Part shown: in pieces, positions 38,841 to 50,084 of the stretch
Numbering within the stretch: position 1 is the stretch's first letter
How the letters are laid out: each line of letters starts with the position of its first letter
Assembly: GCA_012932865.1 (NCBI GenBank)
Contig: SAXG01000064.1
Coordinates: 196,952 to 260,951, forward strand
DNA: 64,000 nt
Origin: Amylostereum areolatum
Taxonomy: Eukaryota; Basidiomycota; Agaricomycetes; Russulales; Stereaceae
Reading direction: 5' to 3'
Program-made: the position numbers and the translations under genes
Notes under the pieces: generated by a model
The model's input: the letters and a program-made list of their open reading frames with translations, nothing else
What the model was told of the DNA's origin: nothing
The model's database searches: none

Positions 38841-40550
38841 TCACACCGCGTAAGGAATCACAGAAGCTGCCTGTGGGCGCGGGCGGTAGCGTCGGTACGT
38901 CGGAGGTGGGGGTGGGACATCAGTGTTCCTGGACCGTAGCTGATATCCGGACGGCTTGGGCGAGGGCAAGGAAGAGGAGTCCGTGGTCGGAGGGGATAGC
39001 AAGACCGCGATTGGGGGAAGTGAGGGGGAGTGTTCTTGCGACGGGGACAATCTCGGCGGAGATGGCCTCACTCGCCGCATTTCCAGCAGTGTTTCTGCGG
39101 CTTCGCGGGAATTGCGTCCCACTTCTCTTGCGTCCACGTGGTTGGCTCGTCGCTCCATGGGTCCGAGGGATTCTCGGCTACTTCCTTCGTCTTGTCGTCC
39201 GTCGGACTGTCCGATTCTTCCGCTGAACTGTCCGACTCGTCCGTTGACTCGTGCTTCTGTCTCCAGCGAGTGCGGGTCTCCATCATTTGCTCGATTATCT
39301 CTTGGATCTTGTTGCAGTTCTTCATCGCCTGACTTATCGGGGAATCCGACGTTTCTGATCCGCTTGAGCGTTCTTCCGTCGGAGTCGACAGAATCATGTT
39401 TACGTCGCTGTGGGGTGATTCGGGGATCTTGGGCGATGGGATCTCTAGCGTGGTCGGAGTATGAGCGTAGGAATGAGGGATAAGCAGGGGGACCTCCGTG
39501 CCACGGCATGGGAGTGTCGTCAGCAGAAGCTGGGAACGGAGTTGGCGGTCTAGGCATCGCTGGCAGTGAAGAAGATGTCCGAGGTACGTGTCGCGGACTT
39601 TCCGCTGCGGATCTTCCGGTTGGTTGTCCGGGCTTTGGGGAAACCAGGGGCTGTCCGGTGTACTCTCCGGATACGTCGTTTCCAGCGATGGGAGGCTGGA
39701 CGGGGTTAATCTGGGTGATTCCGGGGATGGGTAGGGATCCCGGCGGTGTAGGAGCGGTGATGGGTCGCGGAGGGGTGTTAGGAAGGAACGGGGGTCTGGT
39801 GAGGGTGGACGTGATGGGATCGGGTCGAACAGTATAGCCCGGGGAGATGTGATATCCATGGAAGATGAGGTCGATGTCGGGGCTGTCGCATGGCGACATA
39901 TGGGGAACTCCGGTAGTTTCCATTCGCCTTCGGAGGATTTCTCCTTCGTAGGCGGCACGGAAGGTGTGTCTTTCCCAATTGAGCCAGTTGATCCTGTGTC
40001 CGACTTCGGTGAGAAATCTTCGGAGCTCTGCGACGTTGAGTATAGCCGCTGCGCTAACTTCCGGAATCGTCGAAGCAGTTTGACTTCCCGTTCTTCCATC
40101 TCGATCGAGAGCATTAGGTACCTCGAGTCTAATTGGAGGAGTTCTCCGTTGAGCATCTTGATGTGATCTTGTAGGATGTTCTGGACATCGGCCGACTCCC
40201 TCTTGAGGTCGTCGATCCGTTCTCTGGCTTGCTCGATCGCTACTCCGGCTATCATGCGGGCTATCTGGCTTTCTAGTATCGGGGAATCGGGCATTTGGAT
40301 TTCCGTCGCTCTGGGCCACGGGGATTGCATTAGCACCTGTGAGGAATTTGGGCGCTTTAGTTTGGGTTCCTTTGTGTGCTTCTAGTCGGCTTACCCCCTG
40401 TTCTTCCGTCTGGTCCTGACCTAGACGGAGGAGGTACTGACTTAATTGCGATGATTGCTGCCGATCAAGCGATGAAGCAGTCTCCGCAGAGAGCGCGTTC
40501 CTGCTGGGTGTGGTGTACTTTGTTGCAGACGAGGCGGAGGCGGTCGACAT
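38841..40550 (-). pseudogene. Family A post-pol ORF: coiled-coil/CCHC Gag-like protein, frameshifted
   Basis: Two overlapping minus-strand frames each look coding in different parts, so one gene appears to be broken by frameshifts. N-terminus in one frame from ATG 40550 (MSTASASSATKY). Then a heptad-rich coiled coil in the second frame (about 40310-40060: VAIEQARERIDDLKRES...). Then a Pro-rich linker back in the first frame (about 40050-39350). Then the second frame again, ending in KHCWKCGE, TGA (39068-39070), GHLRRDCPRR. The last part is a perfect CX2CX4HX4C knuckle with a stop inside it, most simply CGA changed to TGA. It is a second Gag-like protein downstream of pol, unusual for this class. 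No LTRs or target duplications mark it as a separate nested element. Confidence 0.55.
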
Positions 40551-40690
40551 TGTTGGGTGAGACGATTGGATTGGTAGAGGAAGTGTTGGTTGCGTTTGGG
40601 GTGGTGGACATTGGTGACCTGTCTCGTTGAACCCGTAGGGTTTTTATCCCCCCTTTGTTGGCAGTGCATTTGCCTGAATGGCGTTGAGTC

Positions 40691-43287
40691 TCACCGATGT
40701 CTTACTTTCGTCTTGCGTTTCTTTCGTCTTGTTGGTCTTCGCTCTTGCGGTGTTGCAGTGATCTCGTCCCGATCAGTAACTTCTGTGTTGGTATCTTTGA
40801 TTGGCTGTGGTGGCAACTTCGGTGCCTTGGGGTTATTCCGATGGAACTCTGTGATCGCAGCTTTTGATCCTTCGAGATTAGATGCCGGTTCCCATGTGTT
40901 ACCGGAGTCTGGGTAGCCCTTCCATTTTACGAAGTAATGTAATGGTTCGGAATACCGTTTGTCTAGTTTTGAGGCTACTATTGTTTCTAATTCATAGAGT
41001 TCTTCGTCGTTTACTAGTTCCGGAGGCGGTCTTTCATAAGCTTCGCCATATTGCTCTGTCTCTTTGAACGGGATTAACAGCGCTGCGTGAAATACTGGGT
41101 GTATTTTCCATTTCATTGGTAGTTCTAGACGATAGGTTACCGGTCCTATAACCTTTTCAATTTTGAACGGGCCGAATCGTTTCGGTGCTAGCTTGGTTTT
41201 CGGGTATACCGTGTTAAGGTTTTTTCCGTCTAACCATACTTGGTTGCCCTGTTTGAGTTGATCTCATAGTGTGAAAGTTTGGTCATGCTGCATTTTCATC
41301 AATTTAGCAGCTATTTCCAGGCTTGCTTCTGCGTTGTCCCATGTGTTCTTAAAGTTCTTTATTCTTTCTTCGGCCGTTGGTATCCGTGGATCGGTTGGTA
41401 TTGCCGGGTTAAAAACCGGTTGATATCTGTGTAGGAGTTCAAATGGGGAAGTTTTTGTAGCTGAATGTTGTCGTATATTGTGTGCGAATTCTGCTTTTGG
41501 TAAAAGTTTCGCCCAATTTGTTTGATCTCCGTTGCAGAATGCTCGAAGATATTGTTCTAGTTCTTGATTCACTCTTTCAGTTTCTCCGTCTGTTTGGGGA
41601 TGGTACGCCGTACTGAGTGACGAGACAATTCCAAGGCTTTCGCAAATGGATTGGAATACTTTGGACGCGAATTGAGGACCTCTATCTGATATCATTCTTT
41701 TCCATAGGCCGAATCGTCTGTAGACGTTGTCGATCAGAAGATCAGCCATTTCTTCTGCGTTGATCGTCTTTAGGCACGGTGTGAATACTGCGGTTTTGGT
41801 GAACCTGTCGACGACTACGTTGATCGAATCAAATCCATTGGAGATTGGAAGATCTGTGATGAAATCTGATGTGATTGTTTCCCATGGTCGTTCTGGTATC
41901 TCCGTAGGTTGTAATGGATGTTTTGCCGGATGCGTGACATTCTTTGTTGACTGGCATACGGGACATCCTTGAACATAGCCTTTTACGAAGGAAATCATCT
42001 TTGGCCACCAAAAGTTTCTTTGTACCAGTTCTAGAGTTTTCATTTCTCCTGGATGTCCAATCGTCTGGAGATCATGATGCGATTTTAGGATCATGTGTCG
42101 CAGTTCGAGATTCTGTGGTACGTAGATCTTCCCTTTTCTGATGATCAGATCATTCTCGAAGTTCCAATCTTCAATTCCTTTTGCAAGGGTACGTGGTCCT
42201 GATTTTTTGATCGTATCTAGCGCTGTCCAAACCTCATCATCTAGGTGCGAGAAGTTCCTTAGTTCTCTGAGAAGTTCTTTATCTCCGATCGCTTTGACTG
42301 TTCCCCTTCCAGTGGCTCTAGCCTTGAATATTGAAGGGTGGAGTAGGATTCGTTCGTCGTTGTCTGGAATGTCTTCTTTATGATCTGATCTTCTAGAAAG
42401 TCCGTCCGCTTTATTTGTACTTCCTGATTTGTGCACCAGGGTGTAGTCGAAGCGGGATAGGTACAAGCTCCATCATGCTTGTCGTCGATTGAGCTTCTGG
42501 GCTGTTGTAAAATATTCCAGATTTTTGTGGTCTGTCCAGATTTCGATCTTGTAGTTCGCTCCTTCTAGATAGTGTCGCCAGTGTTCTAGGGCTTTTACCA
42601 CTCCCAAGAGTTCCTTGTCGTATATTTCGTAATTCTGTTCCGCTGGTGACAACGATTTGGACAGGTACGCGACCGGATGCCATCTTTCGGTTTCATCCGG
42701 TTGTGATAGGATAGCTCCGTACGCGAAGTCGGAGGCGTCGCTTTCTACGCGGAACAGTTTGTTTTCGTCAGGCATGATCAAGACTGGGGACGACGTGAAC
42801 TCGTGTTTCAGCCTGTTGAAGGTATTTTCACATTCGGTCGTCCAGTTCCAGTCATGGTCCTTCTTCGTGAGTTGGAATAGTGGTCTTGCGATCTTAGAAT
42901 AGTCTCTGATGAAATGTCAATAGAAGTTTCCAAATCCGAGGAATGATTGAACTTCTTTTACTTTCCTCGGTGTAGGCCATTCGGATAGTCCTTGAACCTT
43001 AATCGGGTCCATCTGTACCTTGTTATGCGTGATTATCACGCCTAGGTACTCGATTGATGATTGTTCGAAGAAGCACTTTTCCGGTTTCAGGAACAGATCA
43101 TTTTGTTCCAGAATTTGAAGGGCTTCTCTCATCAGTCTTCTATGTTCGTCGAGTGTTTCTGTGAATATCAATATGTCGTCCATGTACACCACTACTTTTC
43201 CCATGTCTATTAATCCCTTGAATAGTGCGTTCATCATTGCTTGGAATGTTGCGGGCGAGTTGGTTAGTCCGAAGAACATCACCATTG
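40691..43287 (-). pseudogene. Family A pol, C-terminal part (RT to chromodomain), with three nonsense codons
   Basis: Continues family A RT from VMFFGLTNSPATFQ through YMDD, then RNase H (ESDASDFAYG, DKELLGV), integrase (finger ending CPVCQSTK; TSDFITDL, SDRGPQFASK, HPQTDGETERVNQ), GPF/Y and chromodomain (YFVKWKGYPDSGNTWEPASNL), ending at 40691. Stops interrupt the frame at 42917 (after GFGNFY), 42473 (after RRQA) and 41264 (after QTFTL). Each is TGA where family B has, or the context suggests, an Arg codon CGA. This fits C-to-T decay at CpG. Not functional. Confidence 0.92.
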
Positions 43288-43707
43288 TGTCAGAAACACA
43301 GTTTATGAGACCGATGAACCGCCTAAGTCGCGACGATGGGAGGAGCGAGAAGAAAATAGATTCGAGAGTGCCGGGGTCTAGGGTAGTGCAACGTGCGCTA
43401 CAGTACCGTATGACGAGATGGACAGTCTGAGGAAAAGGGAAAAGGGATACTGTCCTTATATACAAGTGGGAACGATGGTGCGATGCGATGCGATAGTGGT
43501 GCGAGCGGGGGGAACAATAAGAAAGGAGTCATGGGGAGGAGGACGGAAGTCCGGAGCAATGATGTCATAGATAAGGATGCGGAACACCGCTCGGAAGTCC
43601 GGGCAATGATGTCGTTGAAGCATGTGATGCAAGGGAAAGTCATGTGCCGTGACGCGTCACGTGTACGAGGTCTGCAAACGAAGAGAGAAATGGAGTGATC
43701 CGTGACA
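43288..43707 (-). repeat. B-c 3' LTR
   Basis: 420 bp of the same subtype as the B-a LTRs (CTGAGGAAAAGGGAAAAGGG on the plus strand), unlike the B-c 5' LTR. Confidence 0.94.
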
Positions 43708-46700
43708 TTACCCCCCCTTTAAGACGCGCTTTCGCCTGGAGCGCGATGTCATCTGCAAGGGTAGATGCGAGAAAATCGTCAAAGGAGATGCCGAGGGAAC
43801 GCACAGGGCGGGGCGCGTTTGGATGGCGTTTGTGGAAGGCGTCGATCATGTCGGTGACCTTTGAGAGCGAGGAGCGAGGGAGCCAGGTATTCTCGGAGTC
43901 AGGATAGCCTGCCCACTTGACGAGGTATTGTATGCCTTTCTTGTTGCGGGTCGGCTTCGAGTCGATGATGTCTTCAACGTCATATTCTTCTTCGTCATCA
44001 ACGAGGTCAGGCGGCGGTTGTTCATCGTTTGGACCATGTGCCGTTGTCTCCTTGTACGCGGTGAGCAGCGAAGCATGGAAGACTGGGTGGATTCTCCACG
44101 TCTTCGGCAGCTTCAGGTGGTAGTTCACTGGGCTAATGACGTCAACGATCTCGAAGGGTCCAAATCGTTTGGCAGCAAGCTTAGCTTTCGGCCTCGTCGT
44201 CTTCAGGTTTTTGCCTTCGAGCCAGACCTTGTCTCCAATGGCGAACAGTGTCGATTTGCTGATCGTGTCACCATTGTAGTGCTTCATTAAGTCCGATGCG
44301 AGGGCAAGGCTGGCTTTGATCTCTTGTCGGACTTCTTCAAGTTGACGGAGGCATTCTTCAACTGCAGGGACCTTTGAGGACGGGTTTACGGATGGGTACA
44401 TCTTTGGGAGGAAGCCGTAGAGGACTTCAAAGGGAGCCTTTCCAGTAGCTGCGTGGGTGCGAGAGTTGTGAGAAAACTCGAAGAAGGGCAACCACTTCAC
44501 CCAGTCGTCTTGACGGTAGTTGCAGAATACTCGCAGGAACTGCTCGAGGTTCTGGTTCTCGCGTTCGGTTTGGCCGTCTGTCTGTGGGTGATACGCTGTG
44601 CTGAGGGCGGACTTGATCCCGAGCTTCTCGTTGAGTGTACGCATCACCTGTCCAGCAAATTGGGGTCCACGATCCGAGATGATCTTGTCTGCTAAGCCGT
44701 AGTGCCGGTATACCTTGTCGAAGAGAATGTCGGCCGTGCCATCACTGGTGATCTTCGTTGTACATGGGGTGGTAACCACCATCTTGGTGAGGCGATCGAC
44801 CACGACATTGACGGCATTATAGCCTTCGCAGTCAGGGAGTTTGACGATGAAGTCGGTGGAGATGACGCCAAATGGTCGATCAGGTACTTCGTTTGGGATC
44901 ATGTCGACGTGGGGTCGGCTGCTCTGTGTCTTCGTTGACTGGCAGGTTGCGCATCCTGCTACAAAGTCGCGGACAAAGACAGACATGCCAGGCCACCAAT
45001 ATTCACGACTCACAAGCTCGTAAGTCTTGAAGCGACCGGGGTGTCCAGCCAGGGGCGATTCATGGTACATTTTGACAATGTCGTGTCGCAACCCGTCGTC
45101 TGCAGGGACATATACCTTTCCTCTAAACAGGACCAGGCCTTCTTCGTAGTTCCACTCTTGAAGGTTCTTGACGAGTGTACGTGGTCCATTCCGTAAGATG
45201 GCATCCAGAGCTTGAACGACCTCGATGTCCTTGGTCTTGCAGTCGCGGATACGTCGTCGGAGTTCGACATCGCCGAGGGAGGTTACTGCTCCTGGCCTTG
45301 TTGCACGTATCTGGAAGTACTTGGGGTCGAGCAAAATACGCTCCTTGTTGTCGTTCTCAACGCCCTGCTTGTGATCAGGTCGTCGGGACATTGGGTCTGG
45401 GCGATGGGATACTCCTGGTTTGTGAACGAGCGCGAAGTCAAATCGAGTGAGGAATAGAGCCCAACGTGCCTGTCGGCGGCTCAGCTTCTGTGCCGTCTTG
45501 AAGTGCTCCAGGTTCTTGTGGTCTGTCCAGATTTCGACGGTGTCGGGGGCGCCTTCGAGGTAGTGGCGCCAGGCTTCAAGCGCACGGATGATCGCAAGCA
45601 GCTCCTTGTCGTAGATGTCGTAGTTCCGTTCCGGTTCCGATAGGGCCTTGGACAGATACGCCACTGGATGCCAGTGACCGTCGTCGCCTTTCTGCGAGAG
45701 TATACCTCCAGTAGCAAAGTCCGAGGCATCGACTTCAACGAGGTAAGGCTTCTTTGGGTCAGGCATGACCAAGACGGGGGAGGAGGTAAACGCAGCTTTC
45801 AGTGCGTCAAACGCAGTTTGGCAGTCCGTCGACCAGTCCCATGTGCAGTCCTTCTTTGTCAGGTCAAATAGGGGTCGTGCAACCTTGGAGAAGTCTTTGA
45901 TGAAACGTCGGTAGAAGTGATCCTTGAACAGTTCATTCATCATTGCCTGAAACGTCGCAGGGGAGTTCATAAGCCCGAAAAACATCACCGTAGGTTCGAA
46001 GAGACCGCAATTCGTCTTGAACGCAGCCTTCCACTCGTCGCCTTCCTTGATGCGGACATTGTTGTAGCCCCAGCGAACATCCATCTTGGAGAAGATATTT
46101 GCACCTTTGAGACGGTCGACAATTTCAGAGATCAGTGGCAAGGGGTATTCATTCTTGACAGTGCCCTTGTTTAATTCTCGATAGTCCTGTACGGGACGCA
46201 GCTTTCCATCCTTTTTCTTCACAAAGAAGAACGGACTCGCCTGAGGTGACTTCGAAGGGCGGATATAGCCCTTCTTCAGGTGGTCGTCGAGGAAGGTGTC
46301 GAGTTCGATCTGCTCGGAAGGTGAGAGGGGGTAGATCTTGCATGGTTTGGGTTCAAAGCCATCTTTCATGTCGATAGCATGGTCCCATGGCCGTCGGTCA
46401 GGAAGTCGCTCGGAGGTTTTCTTGTCGAATACAGGCGCAAAGTCGCGGTACGGCGGGGGGACTAAGTCTTCAAAGGTTTGCGGGCGTGCGTTCTCTTTTG
46501 AATGCTCTGCAAGCTCCTGCGCTTTTGTAAAGCCCGCGCGGATGGGTATTGCATCTGGATTAGGACCATCGGTTTCAGGGAGGATTCCGGCGCGGCGTAG
46601 TCCATTGATCTCCCAGTCTCGGAATACCATGGGCCGCTCGTCGTCGTCTTCAGTGAAGAGTCGTACGGGTAGAGGGGAGCGATGGACCGTACGGACGCGA

Positions 46701-47429
46701 ACACCTTTGACTCTGCATGCAGGAATAACATAAGTAGGGACTGGGGTCCAGGACACATATGTCGGCTCTGGGAAGGGATCGTCCAGAACGAGAGGTGTCC
46801 TCGGGGTTTTACCTGCTTCAACCTTACGCTGTGATTGGACCGATGATGGTTTCCGTGGCTTGGTTGCGAGGTTCGTCACAGGAGGTTTGGACAGAGTGCA
46901 CGAGGGAGGGCAGCGGAGCATGTCAACACGGTCTCGTTGCCAGTATATGGTGGGATTGTGCTCGTCGAGCCAGTCTGTTCCAAGGATCATGTCATGATCG
47001 CCGATGTCGGTGATGAAGAACTCAGCTTCTTCCTCATGGTACGCCCTTGAATCTTGCGAGTATATCCGGATCCGCTGGGTCGTTGTGTCACGTACCCAGC
47101 CCATGATGTTCTCGGTGCCGTCCACATTACGCACGGGGAACGGGTTTTCTAGTTTTCTTGTGGTGAGCTTCTCGGTTCAGGATAATTCCTTCTGCGCCAC
47201 TATCAAGCCGCGCGTCTGCGTCGATTTCTCTTTTGGTAACTCGTCCGATCAGCTTGATTTTGAGCGTGATCGATGGTGTTTGCCTGTTCTTGGTGACAGT
47301 AGACAGATACAAACACGGGGGATACGATTGCTCACAGGTATGCATGGATGATAGTACAGCGAAACGATTCGACGATGATACCAAAAGTCCTTTGCCTCCA
47401 CCAGACGACGCGACTGGGGGGTGTTTCAA
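43640..47429 (-). pseudogene. B-c Pol, inactivated
   Basis: Colinear with B-a pol but with a 17-bp deletion (near 47170-47190) that shifts the frame inside the protease, just after DSGAEGIILN, and a net 285-bp in-frame deletion (at about 45918). The second joins KD of the RT palm directly to FYRRF and removes the catalytic YMDD and everything to the connection domain. The 1164-codon frame from 47134 to 43640 is otherwise open, with intact RNase H, integrase and chromodomain. The element cannot reverse-transcribe itself but could supply integrase. Confidence 0.95.
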
Positions 47430-48451
47430 AAATCCTGCGATTCCAGGATGTCCTTCAACAGCGCTACTGCCTGCTCCTTGCCTTCCGCGTCCAGATCCTT
47501 CAGCTGGCGAGTGATCGCCGCAATGGTTTTGGATGGGTCGGGAGCTGCTTTCGCAGTGGATGGAGCCGTGTTCGTCGGCAGGGGAGGGGCCTTGGACCCA
47601 GTCTCTACTGCGCCCACCCGTCGTGCGCTCAAGTTGCGGTTGGGGCAGTCGCGAGAGACGTGACCGGCTTGTCGACACATGAAGCACTTGCCTTCGCGCA
47701 TCATCTTTGCGCGCTCATCGTCCGTCAGCTTTGCAGGGCGGGTCGAGGTGTTGGTGAAGGCGCCGACTCGGCGCGACAAGGAGTCGTTGGTCGAACCGTT
47801 CGAGGTGAACGCGACAGCCCCCTTGGACTGACTGCTCTTCCTCTCCGGATTCTCTTCGAGCCACTGGTGGTTGATGCGGCGGGCGCGCTCCTTCCACTCC
47901 GCGAGCTTGGTGGGGAACGGGTACGACCGGGCCACCTGCTTGCCGAGGTCACGCTGAAGTCCCTTCTTGAAAAAGTGGATTAGCGCCTCGTCGTCGTACA
48001 CTGACATGGTTGCCAGCATCTCAAACTCGGTGATAAAGTCAGTGACGTCCCGGGTGGTCATTGCGAGCTCGTTGATCTTACGCTGAGCCTCTATCTTCGG
48101 ATCGACGGGCACGAAGTCTTTGCCAAACCTCTCGAAGAGCTCTTTGTAGGAGCTATAGTGGAGTGTTGGGGGCGTGGGGTCGAGGGTGTCGGCGTCTTCC
48201 TTCTCGTCTTCGTCGGCGAAGAGTTCCATGCGGCGATGCGTGGCCCAGGCTTTCGCCGTGTCGTCCTCCATCAGGCTGAGGAGGAGCATCATCTTGGCGT
48301 CATCTGTGGCATAAACATCCTTGTTAACGCGCAGGAACATGCGGAGCTCGAGGGAGAACCGGAGGGTGTCGCGTCTATCGCCTTTGAATGGCTTTGGCTT
48401 GGGGCCGATCTCCCGCTTGGAGACGGCAGGTTTGGATTCGGCGTCGGACAT
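47426..48451 (-). CDS. B-c Gag
   Basis: 341 residues, near-identical to B-a and B-b Gag (Leu for Ser after the knuckle and Thr for Met near PPLPTN). Capsid domain and CCHC knuckle intact. The T5GA frameshift site is retained. Confidence 0.92.
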   Translation of the reverse strand: MSDAESKPAVSKREIGPKPKPFKGDRRDTLRFSLELRMFLRVNKDVYATDDAKMMLLLSLMEDDTAKAWATHRRMELFADEDEKEDADTLDPTPPTLHYSSYKELFERFGKDFVPVDPKIEAQRKINELAMTTRDVTDFITEFEMLATMSVYDDEALIHFFKKGLQRDLGKQVARSYPFPTKLAEWKERARRINHQWLEENPERKSSQSKGAVAFTSNGSTNDSLSRRVGAFTNTSTRPAKLTDDERAKMMREGKCFMCRQAGHVSRDCPNRNLSARRVGAVETGSKAPPLPTNTAPSTAKAAPDPSKTIAAITRQLKDLDAEGKEQAVALLKDILESQDF

Positions 48452-48493
48452 CTTGTCGAAGGGGAGGGGGACGGTGAGGGATTGGGCGAGTTC

Positions 48494-49042
48494 TTAATCA
48501 AGGCGGCGTAGGGTTTCTCGTCGGCGTTCTTCTGCTTCTTCAACTTCGTCCTCAACTTGTTTTGCGACAAGGAAGTCGGCGGGGGTGAGGAATTGCTGGT
48601 TATGATGCCACGACCAGTGATCTTGGACGGGACTGAACGAAGTGGGCTGCCACTCAACTACTGATCGTCCTGGGGTTCCGTTCTTGTTCCGTCTATAGGC
48701 GTACCACTTCCCAGTTGTGTCGTTGTGGTTGATCCCTTCTGGGACTTCGATTACAGTACGTCGACGGGGTGGGGGCGAGTTGGTCGGAGGGGGGTTCAGG
48801 AAGCGCTGTAGAACGTCCGCAGCGGTGGCAAAATCCGATTCTTTGACGTAGGGTTGTTCGTCGCGGTCGTCGAAGTACCAGTCTCGACGTTGCCGGTTTG
48901 GTTCGTCGTGCAGCCAACGTACGGATTCCTTAGTCTGCTGCGAGGTGAGGATATAGTATTCTTCGGGACAGTAGTCTCGAAAGACGCCTGGGGGAAGGTT
49001 CGGAGTGGGGGGACGAGGGGTTGTGGAGGACGTGATGATGGT
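48494..49042 (-). CDS. B-c pre-gag frame 2, between in-frame TAG and TAA
   Basis: The same ATG-less 182-codon segment as in B-a and B-b, with both bordering stops in the same places. Confidence 0.48.
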   Translation of the reverse strand, partial: TIITSSTTPRPPTPNLPPGVFRDYCPEEYYILTSQQTKESVRWLHDEPNRQRRDWYFDDRDEQPYVKESDFATAADVLQRFLNPPPTNSPPPRRRTVIEVPEGINHNDTTGKWYAYRRNKNGTPGRSVVEWQPTSFSPVQDHWSWHHNQQFLTPADFLVAKQVEDEVEEAEERRRETLRRLD

Positions 49043-49657
49043 CTAGAAGAAGTCTGCCGCGATGGGGCGACGGCCGAGGAGTTTCTTGGTGAGGTAGCCG
49101 GCTTTTACTGCCTGGCGGATCTTATGTTCGTGGTGGCGGCGACGAAGGGTCTTACCCTTGATGGTGGGACGGAGGACTGGTGGCGGGGTGGATTCGGGGG
49201 TCCGACGGTTAAACTGGGAGACGGAGGTGAAACTGGTTTGGAGGATCGGGTTGGGGGCGTCCTGGATGAGGTATGTGTGGTAGGTGGGGGCATGGAGGGT
49301 GAATTCAAGGCGTTCGAGATCTACGTTGATGCACGTAGTGATCCGGACGTATAGGGCGAGGACGACAGTACCGTGATCCTTGTGCCACCTCCACTCGAAG
49401 ATGCGGAAGTTGAGGCCGTGCGCGGTCCAGGGATCTTTCTTGCAGAGGTTCTGTACGGGGACAAGGCAGTTGACGGTGACGGCGTCGGACCAAGGGTAGG
49501 GGAGTGGTGAGTCGTCGCGGGGGGTGATCGGCTTTCCGTTGAACGGGAGGAAGACCGGTGCGTTCGGGAGGTCCGTGGTGGGAGTTTTTAACGTCGTAGA
49601 GACGGCAGAGGTAGATGGAGAGAGGGGTGCGAGGTAGGCGTAGGGGTAGACTGTCCA
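49043..49657 (-). CDS. B-c pre-gag frame 1, ends in TAG
   Basis: Same sequence and layout as in B-a and B-b. In the gag frame, no ATG in the internal region, ends at TAG (49043-49045). Confidence 0.48.
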   Translation of the reverse strand, partial: WTVYPYAYLAPLSPSTSAVSTTLKTPTTDLPNAPVFLPFNGKPITPRDDSPLPYPWSDAVTVNCLVPVQNLCKKDPWTAHGLNFRIFEWRWHKDHGTVVLALYVRITTCINVDLERLEFTLHAPTYHTYLIQDAPNPILQTSFTSVSQFNRRTPESTPPPVLRPTIKGKTLRRRHHEHKIRQAVKAGYLTKKLLGRRPIAADFF

Positions 49658-49659
49658 GG

Positions 49660-50079
49660 TGTCAGAAACACTGTTTATGAGACCGATGAACCGCCTAAGT
49701 CGCGACAATGGGAGGAGCGAGAAGAAAATAGATTCGAGAGTGCCGGGGTCTAGGGTAGTGCAACGTGCGCTACAGTACCGTATGACGAGATGGACAGTCT
49801 AGGGAAAAGGGAAGAGAAACACTGTCCTTATATACAAGTGGGTACGATGGTGCGATGCGATGCAATAGTGGTGCGAGCGGGGGGAACAATAGGAAAGGAG
49901 TCATGGGGCGGAGGACGAAGGTCCGGAGCAGTGATGTCATAGATAAGGATGCGGAACCCCGCTCGGAAGTCCGGGCAATGATGTCATTGAAGCATGTGAT
50001 GCAAGGGAAAGTCATGTGCCGTGACACGTCGCGTGTACGAGGTCTGCAAACGAAGAGAGAAATGGAGTGATCCGTGACA
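49660..50079 (-). repeat. B-c 5' LTR
   Basis: 420 bp of the B-b LTR subtype, whereas the 3' LTR of the same element is of the B-a subtype. This fits the element being a recombinant. Confidence 0.94.
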
Positions 50080-50084
50080 GGCGC

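Larger units (their letters stand above)
37019..43287 (-). mobile_element. Family A Ty3/gypsy element, inverted 3' half
   Basis: Carries the rest of RT, RNase H, integrase and chromodomain (43287-40691), about 3.1 kb of extra ORFs, and the 3' LTR (37019-37568). The outer flank cgggg is the complement of the A 5' duplication ccccg. The inner end at 43283-43287 is cattg, the complement of caatg beside B-a. RT resumes exactly where the plus-strand half stops. In-frame stop codons, all TGA, show decay. Confidence 0.93.
43288..50079 (-). mobile_element. Family B element with deleted RT core, copy B-c
   Basis: 6792 bp, 305 bp shorter than B-a and B-b. LTRs: 43288-43707 (3') and 49660-50079 (5'). 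Flanks are cattg (43283-43287; partner beside B-a 5') and ggcgc (50080-50084; partner beside B-a 3'), so it is the reciprocal product of the recombination that made B-a. Gag, the pre-gag frames and the C-terminal half of pol are nearly identical to B-b, but about 45590-47430 is clearly diverged and holds all the deletions, so the element is a mosaic. Confidence 0.95.

Noticed and set aside
38841..40550. Separate nested retrotransposon represented by the second Gag-like ORF
   Set aside because: No LTR, primer site or target duplication could be found around it, and it lies inside the family A duplications; kept as part of A with reservation.
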